Source: SG8-41 sp032123035 (GTDB lineage: Bacteria; Pseudomonadota; Gammaproteobacteria; Burkholderiales; SG8-41). Taken from it: DNA of 11,886 bases. Location: the NCBI GenBank assembly GCA_032123035.1, contig JAQBFV010000134.1, forward strand, positions 1 to 11,886, given 5' to 3'. The notes under the pieces were generated by a model. The model worked only from the letters and a program-made list of their open reading frames with translations. It was not told the DNA's origin and did not search any database. Shown here piece by piece: positions 1-5,936 of this stretch. Made by a program: the position numbers and the translations under genes. Numbering within the stretch: position 1 is the stretch's first letter; every line of letters begins with the position of its first letter.

Positions 1-2
1 CA

Positions 3-191
3 AGTTACGAGGGTGAGCAAGCATGGAGAGGATTAGCACCGCAAAAGAACCTATTGGGTGAAATTGCATTGATAGGAGCATTTATTAGTGCTTTTTCTAT
101 AAAATATTTATCTAAGAAATATAAAGTAATTGATTATTCAATGTTGGTTATTTCCATCCTTCTGCTTATCGGCAGTAAAAGTACTACCTGA
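3..191 (+). pseudogene. O-antigen ligase/polymerase-type membrane protein, internal fragment
   Basis: The frame is open from the window edge and gives about 62 residues before TGA (189-191). The stretch WRGLAPQKNLLGE (residues 8-20) resembles the conserved loop of the O-antigen ligase/polymerase family (WaaL/Wzy-type), in which a W-R-G and a K-N-x-L-G-E precede a transmembrane helix. Two hydrophobic segments follow, and the piece ends in GSKSTT, like the conserved small/basic patch after the next helix in that family. Such proteins are multi-pass inner-membrane proteins acting in surface polysaccharide assembly, usually near 400 residues. Here the sequence stops just where the GC-rich block begins, so the 3' part is missing, and the 5' part lies outside the window. 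Its AT-rich composition differs sharply from what follows. The family call rests on a short motif and is moderately confident; the truncation is seen directly. Confidence 0.6.
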
Positions 192-580
192 TCGTACTCC
201 TATCGCTGTGTTTCAACGCCGCTCTCCTTGCCGCTGGCGGTGCGAGCGCAGCCCAAGGCCTTGCCCCGCAATCAACGAGTGGATCTGGCGTTACCGTCAA
301 GGCCACGCCACGCGCGCTGGCGGGTGGATCCTGGGAATTCGACATCGTGTTCGATACCCACTCGCAGGAACTGAAGGATGACCTGATGAAATCGGCGACG
401 CTGATTGCCGACGGCAAGACTTTGGCCCCCGCCGCGTGGCAGGGCGATCCGCCCGGCGGCCATCATCGCAAGAACGTGCTCAAGTTCGATGCGATCGACC
501 CGCGGCCGCAGGCGATCGAGTTGCGAATTGCGCGGCCTGGCGAGGCGAAGCCGCGTTCGTTCCGCTGGCAACTCAAATGA
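179..580 (+). pseudogene. Secreted hypothetical protein with GGHHR motif, start codon lost
   Basis: After an in-frame TAA at 176-178 the frame is open to TGA (578-580). Its first residues, KYYLIVLLSLCFNAALLAAG, look like a signal peptide ending near GASA, but no ATG, GTG or TTG lies between the upstream stop and GTG 347, which is deep in the mature domain. The mature part (about 105 residues) contains SWEFDIVFDTHSQEL, then DPPGGHHRKNVLKF, then a C-terminal PRSFRW. Apart from its missing first codon(s) it looks intact. I recognise it only as a kind of small secreted protein that I recall near metal-resistance genes, and I assign no function. The histidine pair could bind metal, but that is a guess. 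It is broken at the 5' end by the same junction that truncates the O-antigen gene. Translation from GTG 347 would make a 77-residue cytoplasmic piece and seems unlikely. Confidence 0.6.
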
Positions 581-646
581 TGCCGGAACAGCTATGGCGC
601 GCTGACTCGGTGTTCTGGACACGTCGCCATCGAGGAGGTACCGACT

Positions 647-889
647 ATGTGGGGTGACATGGGAAATTGGGGTTTGGGCTGGGGATTGTTCGGCGTCCTG
701 CACATGCTGCTGTGGTGGGTGCTCATCATTCTCGGGATCGTGGTGCTCGTGAAATGGCTGTTCGGCGGGTCGTCCCGTGCGGGGAGCGCGGAGCCGAGCC
801 GCGCGCTTGAAGTCCTCAAGGAACGCTACGCCCGCGGGGAAATCGGCAAAGAGGAATTCGAAGAGAAGAAGCGCGATCTCTCCGGCTAG
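647..889 (+). CDS. Small SHOCT-domain inner-membrane protein
   Basis: This is an 80-residue protein. A Trp/Gly-rich N-terminus is followed by one transmembrane segment (about residues 16-41, LFGVLHMLLWWVLIILGIVV and onward), a short Ser/Gly linker, and a C-terminal SHOCT motif (about residues 51-78: ALEVLKERYARGEIGKEEFE). SHOCT is a short alpha-helical domain found at the ends of many bacterial proteins and thought to aid oligomerisation; the biochemical role here is unknown. The start is well supported by GAGGAGG at 632-638, nine bases before ATG 647. Small proteins of this layout are often seen in copper and other metal-resistance clusters, which fits the neighbourhood. Its stop codon lies inside the hairpin at 888-921, so that hairpin forms the end of its message. 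Confidence 0.85.
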   Translation: MWGDMGNWGLGWGLFGVLHMLLWWVLIILGIVVLVKWLFGGSSRAGSAEPSRALEVLKERYARGEIGKEEFEEKKRDLSG

Positions 890-921
890 GATTTTGTCGG
901 ACCTGGGTCCGACAAAATCCT
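888..921. repeat. Perfect 16-bp-arm hairpin between SHOCT and NfeD genes
   Basis: The left arm AGGATTTTGTCGGACC (888-903) and right arm GGTCCGACAAAATCCT (906-921) are exact reverse complements separated by TG. The left arm begins inside the TAG stop of the SHOCT gene, and the right arm ends one base before the ATG of the NfeD-like gene. No T-run follows, so it is not a typical intrinsic terminator. The arm matches the right end of the 198-bp element at 9709-9906 (AGGAGTTTGTCGGAC read inward), which points to one dispersed repeat or mobile-element-end family. Confidence 0.9.
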
Positions 922-922
922 A

Positions 923-1324
923 ATGGAAAACTGCCTGCACGACATGTGTCATATCGCCTTACTGCTCCCGCTTCTGGCGCTACCCGTGTTGTGGATGTGG
1001 CCGCTTGCGGTGTCCGTCCCAATCTACGCCGTGGTAGCGATCGTTTCGGCCGCGATTTACTGGTATGCCGTCCTGGCGATGCGGCGCCCCATCGAGACCG
1101 GCGCGGAAGCGATGATCGGGACAATAGGCAAGATCGCGGAAAGCCACGACACGCGCCTTGTGGTACGGATAGGAGGCGAGCTCTGGAATGCCCGATCACT
1201 TGCCACTCTCCATGAAGGCGAGCGCGTGGAAGTGGTGGCGGTCAAACGTCTCGTCCTCGTGGTAGAAGCGCTTGATGGTAGATCTCAAAGCGGCGCCGCG
1301 GGCGCTGAAAGCCTGCCGAACTGA
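923..1324 (+). CDS. NfeD-like membrane protein with C-terminal OB-fold-type domain
   Basis: This is a 133-residue protein with a short N-terminus, two hydrophobic segments (about residues 10-33 and 34-53) and then a soluble domain. The soluble part (about 58-116) reads TGAEAMIGTIGKIAE, GGELWNARS, HEGERVEVVAVKRLVLVVE, the pattern of the NfeD C-terminal domain: G-x-A start, G-E-x-W-x-A, then G-x-x-V-x-V-V and a final L-x-V. NfeD proteins generally work with SPFH/stomatin-type membrane proteins; no such partner is present here. The start is uncertain. ATG 923 and ATG 944 are both in frame and neither has a recognisable ribosome binding site, because the hairpin 888-921 occupies that position. 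Translation may depend on coupling to the upstream SHOCT gene. Domain call fairly sure, precise role unknown. Confidence 0.75.
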   Translation: MENCLHDMCHIALLLPLLALPVLWMWPLAVSVPIYAVVAIVSAAIYWYAVLAMRRPIETGAEAMIGTIGKIAESHDTRLVVRIGGELWNARSLATLHEGERVEVVAVKRLVLVVEALDGRSQSGAAGAESLPN

Positions 1325-1392
1325 CGAAAGGAAAGTGCTATTGGGTCCAGGGCGCGGGCGGGTTCGCGCCAAATCTTCGGTGAGACAAAACG

Positions 1393-2034
1393 ATGAGCGG
1401 AACAGACGGAAAAGATGTCAAGGATGACCGGGACGCCACGCCCAGTCCGGCGCGACGAAAGCTTCTGGTAGCGGCAACCAGCGTAGTCGGCGCCGCAGGA
1501 CTCGCTGCGACTTCGGTACCTTTCATTGCCTCGATGACGCCGAGCGGACGGGCGCGCGCCGCGGGCGCGCCGGTTGAAGCCGAGTTCGGCCGGCTCGAAC
1601 CCGGCGAACAGCTCACGGTGGAGTGGCGTGGGAAACCCGTATGGATCCTGCGCCGTACCGAGGCGATGCTCAAAATCCTGGAACAGCTTGCGCATCAGGC
1701 GCAACTCGCGGATCCGCGTTCTGAAGTTGAGCGCCAGCAACCGGATTACGCCCGCAACGCATTTCGCTCGATCAAACCATCCTATCTGGTAGTCGTGCCA
1801 ATTTGCACCCACTTGGGCTGTGTGCCAACGTTCCGTCCCGACGTTGGGGCCAAAGATATAGGACCGGATTGGGATGGCGGCTATTTCTGCCCGTGCCACG
1901 GTTCCAAGTTCGATTTCGCCGGACGGGTGTACCGCGACGTGCCGGCGCCGACGAACCTCGTCATTCCGCCCTATCATTACCTGAGCGAAACGAAGGTGGA
2001 AATCGGCGAAGACCTTGGGAGCGCGAAGGCATGA
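1393..2034 (+). CDS. petA: Rieske [2Fe-2S] protein, PetA-type (cytochrome bc1 iron-sulfur subunit)
   Basis: This is a 213-residue protein. A twin-arginine signal (RRKLLVAATS, residues 21-30) is followed by a hydrophobic anchor (about 27-48). The Rieske domain carries both cluster-binding boxes, CTHLGC (138-143) and CPCHGS (166-171), with the two Cys-His pairs and the disulfide cysteines intact. The C-terminus PAPTNLVIPPYHYL is typical of proteobacterial PetA. In the bc1 complex this subunit passes electrons from quinol to cytochrome c1 at the outer face of the inner membrane. No petB or petC follows, so this is an orphan copy. It may pair with a bc1 encoded elsewhere or serve the c-type cytochromes encoded at 8279-9470. 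Start ATG 1393 follows a weak GGTGAG; a GC-rich hairpin (1351-1370) lies upstream. The next gene overlaps its stop codon. Confidence 0.92.
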   Translation: MSGTDGKDVKDDRDATPSPARRKLLVAATSVVGAAGLAATSVPFIASMTPSGRARAAGAPVEAEFGRLEPGEQLTVEWRGKPVWILRRTEAMLKILEQLAHQAQLADPRSEVERQQPDYARNAFRSIKPSYLVVVPICTHLGCVPTFRPDVGAKDIGPDWDGGYFCPCHGSKFDFAGRVYRDVPAPTNLVIPPYHYLSETKVEIGEDLGSAKA

Positions 2035-2603
2035 ACGCAGCCGTGAAGCCGCGCATCGGCGGGTTGCCGCCTAGTCGTTATCCCTGGTACGTGCGGCTGA
2101 TCCTCAGGATGCAGCAGCGCAAGTACGGGCAAGCCTTCGAACCGGCACGTCTCTGGGGCCGAATTCCGCGGGCATTTCTGATGCTCACGCTACTCTACCG
2201 ATCGCTCGACCGCGCCGACTCGCCTCTGGATCCTGTCTTGCGCTCGCTCGTGCAAGTGCGGATTTCGCAGATCAATGGGTGCGCGTTCTGCATTGATCTC
2301 AACTCCGCAACGGCACTCGAGCGTCACGGCTCCCGCGAAAAGCTGGCCGCCCTCGCGGACTACGAAATCTCGCCGCTGTTCTCCGACCGCGAGCGGGCTG
2401 CACTGGCCTACGCGGAAGCCGTCACCGATTCGGCGCGCCGCGTCGATGACGCGCTCTTCGCGCAGCTGCAGCGGCACTTCCCGGACCAGGAGATCGTGGA
2501 GCTGACGGCGCTCATCGCGTTCCAAAACATGTCGAGCAAGTTCAACGCGGCCCTTGGAGTTCCGGCGCAGGGTTTTTGCGCCACAGGCCCAGCGAAACGC
2601 TGA
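2031..2603 (+). CDS. Carboxymuconolactone decarboxylase / AhpD-like protein
   Basis: This is a 190-residue protein. The start is ATG 2031, overlapping the petA stop in an ATGA, which implies translational coupling; the frame is also open further upstream inside petA, but no separate start there makes sense. The core contains VRISQINGCAFCIDLNSATA (residues 76-95) and later SDRERAALAYAEAVTD, both characteristic of the CMD/AhpD superfamily. The CxxC pair (Cys84, Cys87) corresponds to the redox-active cysteines of AhpD-like peroxidases. The usual histidine four residues after the second cysteine is Asn91 here, which many annotated relatives may share. Members are small oligomeric helical proteins that reduce peroxides or act as decarboxylases. 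Pairing with an envelope Rieske protein and metal-defence genes favours a redox or oxidative-stress role, but the substrate cannot be read from sequence. Confidence 0.85.
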   Translation: MNAAVKPRIGGLPPSRYPWYVRLILRMQQRKYGQAFEPARLWGRIPRAFLMLTLLYRSLDRADSPLDPVLRSLVQVRISQINGCAFCIDLNSATALERHGSREKLAALADYEISPLFSDRERAALAYAEAVTDSARRVDDALFAQLQRHFPDQEIVELTALIAFQNMSSKFNAALGVPAQGFCATGPAKR

Positions 2604-2647
2604 TCTGAACCGCAGATGAACGCGAACGAATGCAGGTAAAGCGCAGA

Positions 2648-2723
2648 CACGAAGGGCACGAAGGACACCAAGGAAAACACGAATGGGAACAAATTCTGAG
2701 TGAAAACCTTCGTGCCCTTTGTG
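2648..2723. repeat. Imperfect inverted repeat between convergent genes
   Basis: CACGAAGGGCACGAAGG (2648-2664) and CCTTCGTGCCCTTTGTG (2707-2723) pair at 16 of 17 positions around a 42-base loop. Each arm also contains short internal direct repeats (CACGAAGG-like units on the left, TGCCCTTTG units on the right). The repeat sits in the 174-bp gap between the convergent AhpD-like and merR genes, so it could act as a bidirectional transcript end. Sequence of this kind is a familiar intergenic repeat type in environmental proteobacteria. No T-run is seen after the right arm and no transposase is nearby. Confidence 0.6.
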
Positions 2724-2777
2724 CCCTTTGTGTCTCAGCTTTCGCGGCCTGGCAGCCTAGGCGGTTCAATTTTTGTT

Positions 2778-3185
2778 CTAGCTAAGATCCTTGGTAATGG
2801 CGGCGATAATCGGGCAGTGCGGCGCCTTTTTATGGGCCTCGCACTCGTGAAGCAGGTGCGAGAGTGCGCGCTCCATCTGTTTCAGGTCCGCCAACCGCCG
2901 GCGGATCTCTGCGAGGCGAGCGCCGGCGATGCTCCGGATCGTGCGCCGGTCGGTGCCATCCTCGAGCGCGAGCAGTGTCTCGATCTCCTCGAGGTTGAAT
3001 CCCAGCTCCTGCGCGCGGCGGATGAAACGGATGCGATGGACGTGATTGGCTCCGTAGTGGCGATAGGCTCCCGCCGCCCGCGCGGGTTGGGCGACCAGCC
3101 CCCGCCTCTCGTAATAGCGCACGGTCTCGACCCCGACCCCGGCGGCCTGGGCGAGGCTGGCAATGGTGTAGTTGGCGTCTTGCAT
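2778..3185 (-). CDS. MerR-family metal-responsive transcriptional regulator
   Basis: This is a 135-residue MerR-family activator. The N-terminal winged-helix domain (residues 6-50, YTIASLAQAAGVGVETVRYY and RRGLVAQPARAAGAYRHYG) is followed by a long dimerisation helix (about 83-112) and a C-terminal metal loop, CEAHKKAPHCPIIAAI. Cys115 and Cys124 are spaced like Cys117 and Cys126 of mercury MerR. The third Hg ligand of MerR (Cys82, in LEDGTHC) is Arg80 here (LEDGTDR), so classical three-coordinate Hg binding is not expected; two-coordinate binding of Cu(I)/Ag(I), as in CueR, is a reasonable inference. Start ATG 3185 has a strong minus-strand AAGGGGG seven to eight bases upstream. It diverges from the ATPase operon and probably regulates both promoters in the gap. 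The effector is inferred from the ATPase it neighbours. Confidence 0.9.
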   Translation of the reverse strand: MQDANYTIASLAQAAGVGVETVRYYERRGLVAQPARAAGAYRHYGANHVHRIRFIRRAQELGFNLEEIETLLALEDGTDRRTIRSIAGARLAEIRRRLADLKQMERALSHLLHECEAHKKAPHCPIIAAITKDLS

Positions 3186-3195
3186 GCGAACCCCC

Positions 3196-3227
3196 TTGAC
3201 TCCGTACTGAAGTACGGACTTTACACT
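3196..3227 (+). promoter_or_regulatory. MerR-type promoter/operator of the ATPase operon
   Basis: A -35 box TTGACT (3196-3201) and a -10 box TACACT (3222-3227, spacer 20) or TTACAC (3221-3226, spacer 19) are separated by more than the optimal 17 bp, as in promoters activated by MerR proteins through DNA untwisting. The spacer is filled by the dyad TCCGTACTGAAGTACGGA (3201-3218), whose 8-bp arms are perfect around a GA centre. The ATPase ATG follows at 3263. Confidence 0.88.
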
Positions 3228-3246
3228 GCCGCCAGGACGATATCAA
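3218..3246 (-). promoter_or_regulatory. Divergent merR promoter overlapping the operator
   Basis: Read on the minus strand, TTGATA (3246-3241), a 17-bp spacer (3240-3224) and TAAAGT (3223-3218) form a sigma70-like promoter. Its predicted start, near 3211, falls inside the MerR dyad. Regulator bound there would repress its own gene while controlling the operon on the other strand, as in classical mer regulation. This is a motif match only. Confidence 0.6.
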
Positions 3247-3262
3247 TAGAAGGGAGAGCGAG

Positions 3263-5914
3263 ATGAAGCACGGACACCACAACCAAGGGCACTGCTGCGG
3301 TGGACATCAGCATGAGGCAACAGCAGCAAAGGCGAAGGATCCCGTCTGCGGCATGACGGTCGATCCTGCCAAGGCGGCCGCTTCGTGCGAGCACGAAGGT
3401 GTCACCTATTACTTCTGCTGCAAAGGCTGCCTCGGGAAATTCCAGGCCAAGCCGGCTCACTATCTGGCAAAGGCCGCGGCTGTCGCCTCGAGCGGGAGTG
3501 CTCAGGCGACCGATCCCGTTTGCGGCATGAAGGTCGATCCGCAGTCGGCTCGCGCCTCGACGGCTCACGGCGGGATAATGTATTACTTTTGCTGCCAGGG
3601 CTGCCTGACAAAGTTCAAGGCCGATCCGGCCAAGTACCTCCCGAAAACGGGACTCACCCCGACCGCGGCACCCGCTGCAGCGAAGGCGTCGGGAATCTAT
3701 ACCTGCCCCATGGATCCGGAAGTGCGGCAGGAAGGTCCCGGCGCCTGTCCCAAGTGCGGCATGGCGCTCGAGCCGGAAGACGTTGCCGCGCCGGCCATTC
3801 GCACCGAGTACGTTTGCCCGATGCATCCCGAGATCGTGCGCGACGAACCGGGAGACTGCCCCCTCTGCGGCATGGCGCTGGAACCGCGGACCACCGCCGT
3901 CGAAGAGGCTAACCCCGAGCTCGACGACATGACGCGGCGGTTCTGGGTGAGCACCGCGCTGGCGGTACCGGTGTTCCTGCTTGCGATGGGCGCCGACTTG
4001 GCCCCCGACTTTGCCGCGCGCTTCATATCCGGCCGCGTGCTGCAGTGGGTCGAGTTTGCGCTTGCGACCCCGGTTGTGCTGTGGGGCGGCTGGCCGTTTT
4101 TCGTGCGTGGCTGGCGGTCGCTCGTGAACCGGCACCTCAACATGTTCACGCTGGTCGCCCTTGGCGTTGGCATCGCCTGGATCTACAGCACGGTAGCGAC
4201 GCTGGCGCCGGGGATCTTTCCTTCGTCGCTGCAGATGCCAAACGGAACCATTGCGGTCTACTTCGAGGCCGCCGCGGTAATTACCGCGCTCGTGCTGCTC
4301 GGGCAAGTGCTGGAGCTGCGCGCCCGCACGCGAACCAGCGCGGCGATCAAGATGCTGCTGGGGCTCGCGCCGAAGACCGCCCGCATCGTACGGCCCGACG
4401 GGCGCGAGGAAGACATCGGACTCGACCAGGTGCACCCGGGCGACAAGCTGCGCGTGCGCCCCGGCGAGAAGGTTCCGGTCGATGGCGTCGTCGATGAAGG
4501 ATCGAGCTCCATCGACGAGTCGATGGTCACCGGTGAGCCGATCCCGGTGGAAAAGCATCCGGGCGACCGCGTGATCGGCGCGACGGTGAACGGCACCGGC
4601 GGTCTGTTGATGCGGGCCGAAAAAGTCGGAACGGAGACGCTGCTTGCGCAGATCGTGCGCATGGTCAGCGAAGCACAGCGCAGCCGCGCCCCCATCCAGC
4701 GGCTCGCTGACGTCGTCGCCGGCTATTTCGTACCCGCGGTCATTCTGATCGCCGTGGTGACATTCCTGGTCTGGGGACAATGGGGACCGGAGCCGCGGCT
4801 CGCTCACGCGATCATCAACGCGGTGGCCGTGCTCATCATCGCTTGCCCGTGCGCGCTCGGGCTCGCCACGCCGATGTCGATCATGGTAGGAACCGGCCGC
4901 GGGGCGACTGCCGGCGTGCTGATCAAGAATGCCGAGGCGCTCGAGATCATGGAGAAGGTCGATACGCTGGTCGTGGACAAGACCGGGACCCTTACTCTCG
5001 GCAAGCCAACGCTGACTGCTGTCATCGCCGCGAACGGCTTCCGCGAGGAAGACATTCTTCAGCTCGGCGCCAGCCTGGAGCGCGCCAGCGAGCATCCGCT
5101 CGCGGCGGCGATCGTCGGCGGCACCGAAGCGCGGAAAATCACGTTGCTGCCGGTTGCGCAGTTTCAGTCAGTGACCGGTAAGGGAGTCCGCGGCGAAGTG
5201 AGCGGCAAGGCCGTGGCGATCGGCAACCGGAAGCTGCTCGAGACGCTCAATGTCGATCCGGGCGCGCTCGATGAACGTGCGACGGCGCTGCGGGCAGAAG
5301 GCCAAACCGTGATGTTCGTCGTGATCGACGGCAAGGCGGCCGGCATGATCGGCGTGTCCGACCCGATCAAGGAGTCCACGCCCGAGGCAATCCGCGCGCT
5401 GCACGAGGAAGGCCTGCAAATCGTGATGCTGACGGGCGACAACCGCGTGACGGCCGAGGCGGTGGCCAAGAAGCTCGGAATCGACCGCGTGACCGCGGAG
5501 GTGCTGCCCGAGCAGAAGGTGGAAATCGTGAAGCGGCTGCAGGGCGAGGGCCGCACGGTGGCAATGGCGGGGGACGGCATCAACGACGCCCCGGCGCTGG
5601 CCCAGGCTCAGGTCGGGATCGCCATGGGTACCGGCACCGACGTGGCGATGGAAAGCGCCGGCGTGACGCTGCTCAAGGGCGATCTGCGCGGAATCGTGCG
5701 CGCCCGGCGCCTGAGCCGCGCCACCATGCGCAACATTCGCCAGAACCTGTTCTTCGCTTTTATCTACAACGCGCTCGGGGTCCCAGTCGCCGCCGGCGTG
5801 TTGTACCCGTTCTTCGGATTGCTGCTTTCGCCCATCATTGCGGCGGCGGCGATGAGCTTCAGCTCCGTCTCGGTCGTGACGAACGCACTCCGGCTGCGGA
5901 AGATGGCGCTGTGA
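3263..5914 (+). CDS. copA: Cu(I)/Ag(I)-exporting P1B-type ATPase with two YHS and two heavy-metal-binding domains
   Basis: This is an 883-residue inner-membrane pump. The N-terminus has a His/Cys-rich leader (residues 1-19), two YHS domains (about 26-68 and 84-126, each DPVCGM through YYFCC-x-GC) and two short heavy-metal-binding domains (about 146-171 and 183-208, CPM-x-PE through C-x-x-CGMALEP). No ferredoxin-like HMA domain is seen. The ATPase core has TGEP (423-426), the CPC membrane site (528-530), DKTGTLT with phosphorylated Asp572, the HP motif SEHPLA (609-614), TGDN (724-727) and GDGINDAP (770-777). The last helices carry YN (835-836) and MSFSS (864-868), which with CPC mark the Cu(I) subgroup P1B-1; silver is a likely co-substrate. 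It is first in a probable operon under the MerR-type promoter, with GGGAG upstream of ATG 3263. Pump family is certain, metal preference inferred. The symbol is by family; SilP-like is an alternative name. Confidence 0.96.
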   Translation: MKHGHHNQGHCCGGHQHEATAAKAKDPVCGMTVDPAKAAASCEHEGVTYYFCCKGCLGKFQAKPAHYLAKAAAVASSGSAQATDPVCGMKVDPQSARASTAHGGIMYYFCCQGCLTKFKADPAKYLPKTGLTPTAAPAAAKASGIYTCPMDPEVRQEGPGACPKCGMALEPEDVAAPAIRTEYVCPMHPEIVRDEPGDCPLCGMALEPRTTAVEEANPELDDMTRRFWVSTALAVPVFLLAMGADLAPDFAARFISGRVLQWVEFALATPVVLWGGWPFFVRGWRSLVNRHLNMFTLVALGVGIAWIYSTVATLAPGIFPSSLQMPNGTIAVYFEAAAVITALVLLGQVLELRARTRTSAAIKMLLGLAPKTARIVRPDGREEDIGLDQVHPGDKLRVRPGEKVPVDGVVDEGSSSIDESMVTGEPIPVEKHPGDRVIGATVNGTGGLLMRAEKVGTETLLAQIVRMVSEAQRSRAPIQRLADVVAGYFVPAVILIAVVTFLVWGQWGPEPRLAHAIINAVAVLIIACPCALGLATPMSIMVGTGRGATAGVLIKNAEALEIMEKVDTLVVDKTGTLTLGKPTLTAVIAANGFREEDILQLGASLERASEHPLAAAIVGGTEARKITLLPVAQFQSVTGKGVRGEVSGKAVAIGNRKLLETLNVDPGALDERATALRAEGQTVMFVVIDGKAAGMIGVSDPIKESTPEAIRALHEEGLQIVMLTGDNRVTAEAVAKKLGIDRVTAEVLPEQKVEIVKRLQGEGRTVAMAGDGINDAPALAQAQVGIAMGTGTDVAMESAGVTLLKGDLRGIVRARRLSRATMRNIRQNLFFAFIYNALGVPVAAGVLYPFFGLLLSPIIAAAAMSFSSVSVVTNALRLRKMAL

Positions 5915-5936
5915 AAGCCAGAAAGGAGGAGAAACC

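Noticed and set aside
888..921. Intrinsic terminator
   Set aside because: The stem is long enough, but no T-run follows, and the next start codon is one base away.
1285..1977. Minus-strand open frame opposite the Rieske gene
   Set aside because: It overlaps a gene with both Rieske cluster boxes and shows no recognisable domain.
1803..2030. Upstream extension of the AhpD-like reading frame
   Set aside because: It lies inside petA in another frame; ATG 2031 with the ATGA overlap begins a normal family N-terminus.
2700..3266. Plus-strand open frame across merR and its promoter
   Set aside because: It is antisense to a complete MerR protein and would run through the divergent control region.
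3221..5095. Very long open frame on the minus strand (624 codons) opposite the ATPase gene
   Set aside because: It is antisense to an unambiguous P-type ATPase with every catalytic motif. Its product is Arg/His/Gly-rich with no domain, as expected from high GC content.
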